From contig JAQOTA010000071.1 of NCBI GenBank assembly GCA_029532415.1, positions 2,232,001 to 2,296,000 of the forward strand: a stretch of 64,000 nucleotides of DNA. Reading direction: 5' to 3'. The DNA comes from Marasmius tenuissimus (lineage: Eukaryota; Basidiomycota; Agaricomycetes; Agaricales; Marasmiaceae). Of this stretch, positions 24,518-34,177 are shown piece after piece; within the stretch, counting starts at the first letter, position 1, and the number at the start of each line of letters is the position of its first letter. The position numbers were made by a program, and so were the translations under genes. Under the pieces are notes generated by a model. That model ran no database searches, was not told where the DNA came from, and saw nothing but the letters and a program-made list of their open reading frames with translations.

Positions 24518-26622
24518 ATGCTTTCTTCAAGAATCGCAAGACGACTGGCTAGCTCATCGAAGCATAGTGTCAAGGCTTCGAAATGGACCCGCTGTATCTC
24601 GGTAGGTACCTATTAAACTTGCTTCGATTTTCCATTTCGGCTTACCAGATGACGTCTACAGTATCCTTCAAATAGCCATAGCAGGGCAACTCTGCAGAGC
24701 TCCTCGAGCACGACGCCAGCGTTTAGGTCAGCTTCATCGGCAGCAGCACTCCGAAATCCACCACAACACCACCATCATCATCACCATGATCAACAGGCAT
24801 CTGGGTCGGGGCGAGTCGAAGATGTGCTGGCAGAAGATTTACCGATTGTGAGCATGGATGAGAAGAGGGTCGCGGTTGGATGGGATACTCAGAGTTGGTC
24901 GAGATTGTGCGCGTTCGTCCTGTTTCAAGTCCACTGGATAACTGACTCCCTCAACTCACGATTCAAGCCATCATTTGTGGCTGAGGGACCACTGCCGATG
25001 TTCGGAATGTCTACATACAGTTACGAAGCAACGACTAGTGAATACTTTCGAGGTAAGTCATTGCTTCGAATTGCCCATATAGATCCTTTTCTTCCTATTC
25101 ATCAGTGTTGGCTTCTTCTGGGAGTTGATTCCACGTTGACCTTGCAAAGATGAGATTCCGAGCAATGCTTATAATGATTCATAGATACCTGCCGACATAC
25201 AACCTCTACGTGTCGATGCCAGAGCAGAAGGGCTAGAAGTAAAATGCATGTTCACTTGTCAGCTTCTCCATCTGTTGTGGTGACTTATATATCGTCTAGG
25301 GCCCGGACCTTCATCCACTCCCCATATCTCTCTTTACCCTTGGTCATGGCTCCGGCATAACTCTTACGATCCACCACTTCATCAACACGACCAGTCTTCA
25401 GAGTAATGATCTACGTTCACCTCGAGTTGCGATTTACCGACGCGTTTCCTATAGAAAAATCCTTTGGGGAGCCAAGATTGCTCAATCACCGCCCACAGTC
25501 ACCTATGAAGAAGTCATGTCGGGCGAATTAGGGCTGTATAAATGGCTGAAAAACATTGTGCGCCTTCTCGTATCGGTCCTTGAAAGTAGTCGGCTAATTT
25601 CGTTGCAGGACCGATTTGGTTTCTCCTTCGTTTCGGGCGTACCTACCATACCTGAAGCAACAGAACAATTGACGAAACGAATAGGATTCATACGCGAGAC
25701 CCAATGTGCGTGTTGCCTATTCGTGTACCATCGCTTGTCACTGGACTCTTGTATAGATGGAAAGTTCTGGGAATTTACCTCTGACTTGTCGAAAGGTGAC
25801 ACTGCTTACACCACCATGGCATTGGGTGCCCACACAGATAACACATACTTCGTGCGTACCGGTTCTACTTAGGTTCCGTCGACATCTCTGACAGACGTCC
25901 TTCTCCAGACCGACCCATGTGGCCTACAACTCTTCCATCTCCTCTCACATACCGATGGCTCAGGTGGCGAAACCCTGCTGGTCGACGGCTTCTATGTCGC
26001 ATCAATACTGAAAGAACTCCACCCCGAATTATATTCAATCCTCTCCCGAATCCCCGTACCAGCACACGCAGCAGGAGAAGAGGGATCTCTATACCGACCA
26101 AGCCCCGAGACGGGGTATCCCGTGCTAAACCACGACTCATTATCCGGGAATATTACACAAGTGAGGTGGAACAACGACGATCGGAGCGCGATGAGGAATT
26201 TGAAGGCGGGTGATGTGGAGGAATGGTATGTGGCTTTCTCCTCATTTTTGAGCTTGTTCTCAGTAATGAACTACGTGCCAGGTATAATGCGATCCGAACG
26301 TGGCATTCACTGCTGACCAGCCCGGACTCAGAGTATTGGGTACAACTTGAGCCTGGAACGACTGTTGGTACGTCTTCGTTCCCTTTTTTTCACGCTGGAA
26401 ATTCTGATCATGATGCCTGTAGTTGTAAACAATCACCGGGTCCTCCACGGTCGATCTGCCTTTGACGGCAAACGTCGTATGTGTGGCGCGTATGTCGGGA
26501 TCGACGAGTATCGGTCGAAACTGGCAGTCTTGAGTGAACGATTTACTCTAGACGCGTGTTACAAGCCGAGTGAGGACGTGCTCACTGGGAAGGTCAGGTC
26601 TTCGTGGAGTCCTCTCCTTTGA
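24518..26622 (+). CDS. Trimethyllysine dioxygenase, mitochondrial
   Basis: Fe(II)/2-oxoglutarate hydroxylase making 3-hydroxy-trimethyllysine, the first step of carnitine synthesis. Eleven exons give 491 aa: 24518-24601, 24662-24906, 24968-25052, 25185-25245, 25300-25402, 25455-25557, 25609-25705, 25757-25851, 25909-26225, 26282-26367, 26423-26622. Exon 1 is a textbook presequence (MLSSRIARRLASSSKHSVK). Next comes a low-complexity stretch with seven His, then the small zinc domain (HHLWLRDHCRCSEC) and YPWSWLRHNSYDPP. The iron ligands are HTDNTYF and the distal His in NNHRVLHGRSAF. IRWNNDDR-type residues (VRWNNDDR) bind 2-oxoglutarate and substrate. The intron after exon 4 needs a GC donor (GCATGT) to complete the Trp codon of VKW. 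Gamma-butyrobetaine hydroxylase is the alternative paralogue, but the TDPCGLQLFHLL context favours TMLH. Confidence 0.88.
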
Positions 26623-27025
26623 AGGACACTGGGGTATCATTATTATCTACGTTTTCGCGATTTAGTACCATGTTGCTATGATCTAGGCGCAAATACAACT
26701 ATGCTGGAGTACTCCAATGATCGCCTTCCGGAGATCATAGTACTGAAAGATGACTTGCATTCAGATATTTTTCTGGGACTAGACAACTGTTGTGTCTACT
26801 TTATTTACCTAAACGAGTCCTCGAGCGCTCGCGATTCGTGGAAAACACTGATAATCACAACAGTAATTCCATTTTGTACGTATCTCGTATCCTGCGAGTG
26901 CAAGAATGAGCTAGCCACGCGTTTACGCCACCTATGGGTACAGCGGTGATTCAGAGAACAACGATGGCAGGTTCAACGACAAAAACATGGGGGTATACAT
27001 AGCCATCCCCGACGCCGACAATCAC

Positions 27026-29095
27026 TCATAACACCTCGAACATCCTCTCCTGATGGTCCAAAGTAATCACGTCGTAATCCTGCGCTTTCGACCGGTCCCT
27101 GATATCCGGAGACAGATGGAACGGGTACCTCACCCCCGCATCCCTCCTACACACCCAATCAATGTCGATCAACTGAACCCTCTCGTCACTTTCTCTAACC
27201 ATCACGTTTGGCCGTCGAAAATCTGGAAAAATGTATTCAGCACCATTGAGGACTTGGAGAGCGGCCTGAACACCTTGCTTGACGTCCGCCGGAAGCGCAT
27301 GATTGTTATATAAATCGCAGAGTGTCTTGCCCTCAACATATTCCATGGCCAATAGCGTCAAGTCTTCGTATCCAGGATCTTCTTTCCTCAACGGTCGAAA
27401 GCCAAGTAACTTGAGTGCAAATCCCTGTTCCCCCATCATGGCATGTGCATCCTTCTCGTAGCGCCTGACGAACTTGATAACAAAGTGATCGCTGTCCTCA
27501 TCGACATGGTTGTTTTCGTCGCCCGAGTCCCCGTCGGCACCAAGCAGCCTCTTGGCCAGGAACGTGACGCAAGAAGGCCTATCCTCCACGGTTTCACATA
27601 GGCAAATTTGATAACCTCGCGCGTATGTTCGTCAGTGTAACTGTGCCAGTACGGGAGGAACCGAGGATGCTCGCATCCTTTGGGGAAACTCGGCGTTGCG
27701 GATGAGTCCCATGACTGCTTGAGGGTCTGAATGGCCCTCCGCAGAGCGTAAAGGGTGCGAGCAACCTTTTTCACCTGAGCTTCGTCCATCGTGCGATTAC
27801 ACCTCAACTACATATAGTCAGACAACCGTTGTACAATTGGTCGAGTCGTCACAACAGCCCCCATGACGGCTAGCCATGGACCTGCGATTCCAATGACGAA
27901 GGTGGGACAGTTGGGTTGGTCGGTTATGACGTCTTGCTGCGAAAGTCGTGAGGAAAAAGCACGGTACAATGGGGAAGAAATCTGCTTACCTGTGGCTGGC
28001 AATAGAACCTCCCAAACGAAAACGACCCCTGTGATGGGTCCGTGCCCGTTGATCCCTATTCTGCTTTCACTTCGGCGATGACAAGGGAAGCCGCAACAGA
28101 GCCCAGGGGTGTCGTGTGCACTCCCATGTAATTCACAGCGGATCGGTCGTCATCGGTGACCTGCTCGAAGGAGACGCCGAGTATTCGCTCAAGAATTTCG
28201 AGGGTCTTCGTATTCCTGAGCCCCTCCTGCATTTCAATTTGGGAGCAACTTCGTATTAATCTTGCTGTGTCACGAGAGATGTCCTCACTCTCGGGGTCGT
28301 CAACTCGAGCGTGGGCGAGGGCAGCGAACTGGGCAAAGGCGGGATGATAGAGCTCGATCGGAGGAGGAGTCGTTTCTACTGAATACCGAGGATCGAAACG
28401 CCCGTCTAGGAGAGTACACTCGCGGAAAGACTAATTCCCTGCATACGTGGATGGCATCTTTCCTGTGAGGACGCGATTCTTGTATTGCCTGAGGCCTGAT
28501 GGAGGCCGGTTGCTCAGAAACGTCGGTTAAAGGGGTAAGATAGGACGCACTTTTCGTTAATGGTATAGTAAGATCCTCATCCGTACTGGCAGCGCGTTGG
28601 CGTTTGCGACTTGAGGAATCAGGAGGTAGTAGAAGTGTATGCAGAATGACAAGGAAGGGTTGTCGGGGGGGGGAGCACCTTATGTTCTTCGAGACCAAGG
28701 GCTTCCCGAATGGTGCCTACGGGTGCCAGTTCCTCGGCGAGTTCCTCCAGTGCCTCGGGCCCTTGCTCAACAGTCTTCCGTATTTGTATGCAGGAAACCC
28801 TCCTTTGCGAAGCTATAATGCATTGAGTACCCTCATTGAAATGAGGAACAGGAGTCGACTCACGATACAAACTCACGTCAAAGGCTTTTTGACCGATAGC
28901 TTGGAGATGCTTAGTTGTGTGCGTCTTGAGGGACTCCATGAAGTCTTCGATGGTTTTGTCGAGGGACGCCGACACATGGTGTGCATATAATGGATTTGCC
29001 TGGAATGGAGTGCTAAGTAATGGGGTGTAAAAGGCGTACAAAGTGAATTTGTGGTCAGCGCGGTCGTTCATGTGTATGAACGCTGGCTTTTTCAT
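27026..29095 (-). pseudogene. Kinase-like gene of a basidiomycete family, with nonsense codon and frameshift
   Basis: Pieces in order from ATG 29095: an N-terminal exon (MKKPAFIHMNDRADH), a Ser/Arg linker, a central domain (PPPIELYHPAFAQF, ASLVIAEVKAEIG, TFVIGIAGPWLAVMGAVV, PIVQRLSDYM), then a kinase-like C-terminus with the ATP Lys in HFVIKFVRRY, hinge LLAMEYVEGKTL, catalytic PDFRRPNVMV and metal site LIDIDWV. I recognise this arrangement as an expanded, poorly characterised mushroom family related to fungal protein kinases. Two lesions are seen. A TAG at 27810-27808 stands where relatives carry Trp. Near 27592 the frame shifts by one base between FAYVK and the in-frame continuation VEDRPSCVTFLAK. 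The joint near 28600-28670, beside a run of nine C on the coding strand, also cannot be spliced cleanly. Confidence 0.65.
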
Positions 29096-29179
29096 GTGTG
29101 GTAGTTGGTAACTTGGTCTGTGACGCGTAACTATGACGCCACATGACTGCCACCATACGCGAGACCTCACTTTAACTTA

Positions 29180-29450
29180 GACAAACGTCCTTCCCAGATC
29201 CTATGTGGCTCACAACTCTTTCATCTCCTTTCACATACCGACGGCTCACGTTCAGGCGGCGGAAACCGACTGTCCTGAGTGAATGGCTTACTCTGGACGC
29301 GTGTTACAAGCCGAGTGAGGACGTGTTCACTGGGAAGGTTAGTAGATCTTTGTGGAGTCCTCTCCTTTGAAGGACACTGGGGTATCGTTATCATCTACAT
29401 TTTCGCAATTTAGTATCATGTTGCTATGATCCAGGCGCAAATACAACTAT
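29180..29450 (+). pseudogene. Truncated duplicate of the trimethyllysine dioxygenase gene
   Basis: The first ~90 bp match the dioxygenase gene at about 25891-25980 (acceptor and TDPCGLQLFHLL region). Then about 550 bp are missing, and the rest matches about 26531-26700, including the coding end (CYKPSEDV), stop codon and 3' flank up to CAAATACAACTA. Many scattered substitutions and small indels break the frame (for example TCCAGACC became CCCAGATC). It is a non-functional remnant on the same strand as the intact gene, 2.6 kb downstream. The kinase-like pseudogene lies between the two copies. Confidence 0.85.
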
Positions 29451-29944
29451 TAGTATGGTGGAATACTTTAAAAGATCACGATAGGTACGAGCGGAACCTT
29501 CACGGTTTTCTTACGCACGCTCATGGCACAACCGTAAGTGCTTGAGCTCAATAAGCCGTGTATGATGTCTATCTTGATCAACCTCAAGCTCGTTTCATGC
29601 TCAGACTACTTCCTCCTTCACTGAGAACTGTCTAGGAACAACCTGAGAAGAGCATGAGAATCGATGAGAGCCACTCGACTTGTCATTGACGTCGGACTTC
29701 TTTTTGCCACCCTCCTCCTTGACTGGTAGTCTAGAGTGTAACGACGCTCCCGCCCGCTCGAGAAATCCTTGTCCCATTTCATTCTTGATGCGGGATTTCT
29801 TCTCCTCGACTTCCTCCTTTATAGGAAGGCGTGAAGAAGGCCCAGCACCGTCATAATCCTGATTCTCCGCCTTCACAATATTCCGTCCAATGCGTCCCTT
29901 ACCAGCCGCTTCCGCTTGTTTCATCTTCTCTTTGTACTTTTTAT

Positions 29945-30026
29945 CACTGGAGGCATTTTGATGTCAGATTCCACCTGTATGTAACATGTCATATTGTAGT
30001 CATATCTGATAGGACACTGTGACCAA
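29945..30026 (+). repeat. Left terminal inverted repeat of the element
   Basis: Begins CACTGGAGGCATTTTGATG. Its reverse complement recurs at 30875-30957. Confidence 0.88.
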
Positions 30027-30789
30027 GTAAAGAGGTTTTTGTATTAAATTACAATCATTCTGAGTGGTAGGTAGTCAGAAATAATCCCGCAGGCACAAGC
30101 ATCACCATGAAGTTATTGTCTGAACTGTGTTCGAGCCGATGCCGGGTGATATTCTGGGACAAAGGGAAGTTGGGAGTGGTCGTACAGGAACGAGCATCAA
30201 CGTACTCCGAATTCTTGGACTGTAAAGGCCGTCCCCTCGGCAGTGGCATTGGGTCCAGTCCGCCTCAAGACTGGCGACCTATCAAGCCCGTCTTTTTGTC
30301 CAAGGTCGTGAGACTCGGCTTAAATGTGGTTTTTTTTTGGTGAGCTTTGGAAAAACGCGAAGGTTTAAATTAGGTTTAAAGATAATAGATACATTGAAGT
30401 CGATGCTAACGTCTAGTCTCCAGATAGATCTTGTGAGGTTAAAATGTTAGAAAACAGTAGGAACCTGGTGCCGTACCGGATTGTCTCCGGCATCAACATT
30501 AAATCATCGATGCCATCGTGGGGCCGTCGCATCAGGATACTCGCCACCGTGGCTTCTCTTTCGGTTCCTGCCAGGAAATCCGGCGGAGGGGGGATTTCAG
30601 GCGTCAAAACCACTTACGGGTTCTCAGGCTTGTAGCTGTCCTCACAGTTTGCCGCTGAGTGCCGACGCAGGCCACTGATCTTGTTCTAAAAGCATTGGGC
30701 CGCGCAGCCCGGTGGCCAGTGTAACCTGAAACCAATCACATTGGACCTAGCACCAGGCTCAACCTTGTTGTGTTTACATCAATGCTTGT

Positions 30790-30848
30790 CCCACCTTCTA
30801 CCCCAAAATATCATGCATATTAAACTATAGTTTGGGGTAGAAAGTGGG
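30790..30848. repeat. Subterminal hairpin in the element
   Basis: Arms 30790-30807 (CCCACCTTCTACCCCAAA) and 30831-30848 pair at 17 of 18 positions around a 23-nt AT-rich loop. Confidence 0.75.
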
Positions 30849-30874
30849 TAGAAAGTTCCTGTTGTGTCCTTTTT

Positions 30875-30957
30875 TTGGTCACAGAGGTCCTATTGTATAT
30901 GACTACAAACTGACATGTTACATACAGGTGGAATCTGACATCAAAATGCCCCCAGTG
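30875..30957 (-). repeat. Right terminal inverted repeat of the element
   Basis: Reverse complement begins CACTGGGGGCATTTTGATG, near-identical to the left end. Confidence 0.88.
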
Positions 30958-31398
30958 TATTAGGCCACTGCGACTGCGACATCGGCATCCTATCCATCTT
31001 TTGCCCAACGACAAGAGCACCAGACCGAGACCGTTGTATCTCGAGCAACAGCTGCTGGTACTTCATTGCTCTCTTGTCCACTGGAAAATCTTCCGCGAGA
31101 TGGAGAATACCATAATGAGATGCCCAAGACTCCAGTGTTCGTTTGGACATTCGACCGATGTCGAGCTTTTCTTCGTGTTTTGGAGGACCGCGTTTTGGAT
31201 CTCTCCAGTGGCACTTTCCCATCGTCGATGGCGTGGTAGTAGAAGAATGGTGGAAAGGTGCAAAGATAGTCGAAGTGGCTTATAAAGTCGCGTGTCGCAA
31301 CCCTGGGAAAATTTTGGAAGCGTGTACGGTCCTCATGTTCGTTTGCTTTGACTACATAGAAATGGTGCTGTGATACCAGAACTCGTATACTCATAGCC

Positions 31399-33934
31399 CT
31401 AGACTTCTGCCATCTTCAGCTCTGCATCCCCAGTATACGCACTATTTACCGCTCCATTTTCTCCAGATTGGAACGCCTTACGATCAGCCTCCGCCTTGAT
31501 GAATTCTTCGCACTCGACGTGGCTCTTTTCGACGTTGACCATGTACAAGAATAAAGTGCTGAACACACCCCTGTGAATAGTCACTGTGAGTCAAAGATCA
31601 TACTATCCCGAGGAGTGTTAAGGACTCACACGCCGAAAAGGAAAGCAAATGGCATATTGTCGTTGTGATTAGCGGCGGTGATAATAGCAGAGGATACGAA
31701 TGGCCCTATGAATGCTGAAGTCTTCCCGACCTAGAGACGGTACGAGTCAACACGGTAAAGTGGCCTTAGGATATCGTAGAACTGCTTACAACGGAGAATA
31801 GGGCGAAGAACAGGAACCTGTCGAATGGAAGGGAAGAGTGAGCCTGGAGCTTCGAGCGAGTAGTAGAAAAAACCCCTCGACTCACATTTGGGGCAAAGGT
31901 GACACCTCGCTGATCATAGTCTGACTGTAGGCATACCAAGGGCATACCATCAAGCCGTAGAACACTTGATATAGCCTAGAGAACAAGGGTAACGTCAGCA
32001 AACAGCAAGGGATTCGAAGGATTTGAGGAAGCTGACCAGATCTCCCAAATATGCTTAAATCCAAATTTATCCGTGTGGATACCAATTAGGCCCCATATCG
32101 TTAGAATCTTGTAGTAGTCATTGTAATATATACCAGTTGGGAGACACTCGGGATTCAGACTCACAATTATCCAGAACACGTTGAAGGATAGCATCTAAAC
32201 GTTCTCATGTAGTAAGTTGCTGTACCTAAATCTCTCAATAAGAACGTACGGCTTTTGTGGAGATCTTGTATCGTTTCTGTACGAACCAGAATGCACTGTA
32301 GTGCCTGTTGAGCACGAACGGGGCCAACAAAGACGGCAGTCAACTCACTAGATTCCGATTGCTTGTGCAGCAATACCCACGATGAGAAGAAGGGTAAGCT
32401 GAAGAGTCGAGTACGCCACAACACTTTGAACAACTTCGATCAGACGCGCGCGAATGAGGAGATACAAAGCCTACCCATTCTGCAACGTTGCAATCACCGT
32501 CCTAAAGGAACAAGGGTACGTGTTAGCTCGTAAAGTATGCATCGAGAAGCAATGAGCATACACTGTCGTGTTTAAAACGTCTCCCATCAAGAAGTAGAAA
32601 ATAAGATAGAGAAACGTCTGTTTTAGTCTCAAGCATTCGCTAAAAGCGGCGTAGGTTTGTTTGAATCCGATGGTGAGAAGGGTAGTTCCAGGGGGAAGCT
32701 GAAGACCCGGCCGGCGCTTCTCAAGGAAAAACCATGGTAGCGCACAGAGAACTGAAGAAACGGTGTAAGTGACAAGCAACCGATGTTCCCTTGCTCTCAG
32801 AACTCACGCCACACTCCACCGGAGAACGCAATCAACACACTGAAAGCTTTAGTGTTGTTTTCGGTACTTGCATCCGATTTCATTCCTTTGAGAATTCCGA
32901 CCATGATAGCCAGAATCACGATTTCACCGGCGGAGCAGACGGTGAAGGAAATGTTCGAAATACGGTTTCGTGAGATGGAGGTTAGTTGAGTATGGGATTG
33001 AAGACTGCGAGCAATTGCATTAGTGGGGCCGATTGAGTGGGATTGAAATTAAGGTACGTCTTCTTCCCGTCTTTGACCTCGACTAAGGATTGCTTTACTT
33101 CCGGGAGGTCGCGAGCTAGACCAGGGAATGCCGCCGTCCAGAACGTGAGTGCACCCTGCGAGAAAAATCGGTCTACTCGGAGGCTTATAACGCTTAGGCG
33201 CGTCAACCCTCACCTGGTAAGTGATCACTAGAATTGGAGTTCAATGTTTAGCACCAACCAGATGAAAGCCGAACAAGAGTCTCACGGCCTAAGATGTACA
33301 AAGCGATCCCCGCGCGCCATTTGGAGGGGTCCTCGACGCCCAACCAAGCAAAAGAAACACCGACCGCCAGAAGGGTGAAAAATATCGTGATATTAGGCCT
33401 GCCGCAATGCTCAGAACAGCGACGATAGGGATTCTCGGGAAGCTATGCTCACCTCCAACGACCATAGTCCGCCCATGCTCCAATCATCAATAATAACACG
33501 GCTTGTATGGCAAAACTGATGCCATTCGTCATCAGCACAATAGAGTTGACTGTATGATGGCCGTCATTTGTGGGCCAGCTCTGAGGTACGCTTTTTCACT
33601 CACTATCGCGGACCTCGCCCAAGAATGGAAGGACACAAGCACCCTCACCACACGGTGATGCAAAGGGAGGTGCACTCGGATCGTAGCCTGCCAGAAACAA
33701 GAGGTTCTGGAACTGGGAAGGACCGAAATTGAATCCAGAGAGACCATTATTGCCAATATAGTAGAGGTAGTAGGACCAAAGCTCAGTCCGATTGGTGGTC
33801 CACTGTGATAGGTGAGTGTCCTCCGAGCGTGCAAATTCTGGTTTCTGGTTCGAATCTTCTTCGCCGGCAGTGTGAAGCTCTTTGGCAGAGTCTGAAGTCG
33901 AGCTTTTGTGCTCCCGCGCGGGACTGTCAGTCAT
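31399..33934 (-). CDS. ATG22: Atg22-like vacuolar amino-acid effluxer (MFS)
   Basis: Multipass transporter thought to export amino acids from the vacuole after autophagic breakdown. Many exons lie between ATG 33934 (MTDSPAREHKSS) and stop 31399. A hydrophilic N-terminus of about 50 residues precedes the family signature YYLYYIGNNGLSGFNFGPSQF. Later segments include ISFAIQAVLLLMIGAWADYGR, TYQGALTFWTAAFPGLARDL, ISFTVCSAGEIVILAIMVGI, VLIAFSGGVWLLCALPWFFL, FYLIFYFLMGDVLNTT-like residues (LYLIFYFLMGDVLNTT) and PWYAYSQTMISEVSPLPQM, typical of Atg22. The final cytosolic tail is charged. Yeast Atg22 works with Avt3/Avt4. Whether this copy is the orthologue or an expanded paralogue cannot be told here. 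An open frame extends upstream to a TTG at 33943, but the ATG is preferred. Confidence 0.85.
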
Positions 33935-34177
33935 GGCAGTCAAGAGATAAGAATAAAGCGAGCAATCCGTAAAATTTGCATTCTTTCCATGTGCATGCCC
34001 ATCACTTGATGATCATTGTTTCAATTGGGCTGCAACTTTGTGCACCTGTCTGTTGGTGGCGTGAGGGAGGCGAAAGAGCGTCGATGAATTAGGCGCCGGT
34101 GTAGGCACCTTCACCACTGACCATCACCGTCGCGTACAACGGGCACGACTTCAACTCCTTGAAGCATCAGTTTGTTT

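Larger units (their letters stand above)
29945..30957. mobile_element. Non-autonomous DNA transposon with CACTGG ends (CACTA/CMC-like)
   Basis: A 1013-bp element with terminal inverted repeats of about 82 bp. Left TIR 29945-30026 and right TIR 30875-30957 differ at only 3 of the first 61 positions. The ends read CACTGG...CCAGTG, and a direct TAT flanks both sides (29942-29944 and 30958-30960). CACTR termini and a 3-bp target duplication are hallmarks of the CMC (CACTA/EnSpm) superfamily. The interior has no transposase frame, so it would depend on a helper. A 59-bp hairpin lies near the right end. It interrupts the gene annotated at 29601-31222. Confidence 0.8.
29601..31222 (-). pseudogene. 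Small Lys/Glu-rich gene split by a transposon-like element
   Basis: Coding pieces 31222-30958 and 29941-29601 join in frame when the element 29945-30957 and one 3-bp duplication are removed (606 nt, 201 aa plus stop). The first piece begins MGKCHWRDPKRGPPKHEE and contains SKRTLESWASHYGI and RAMKYQQLLLEIQ, weakly like a SAP-type helix pair. The second begins KKYKEKMKQAEAAGK and has three sites of the type LPIKEEV, LPVKEEG and FSVKEEV, each a consensus SUMO acceptor (hydrophobic-Lys-x-Glu), before the final stop. The family is unknown to me. As it stands, the first piece would read into the element and stop after NTLGAF. Confidence 0.6.
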
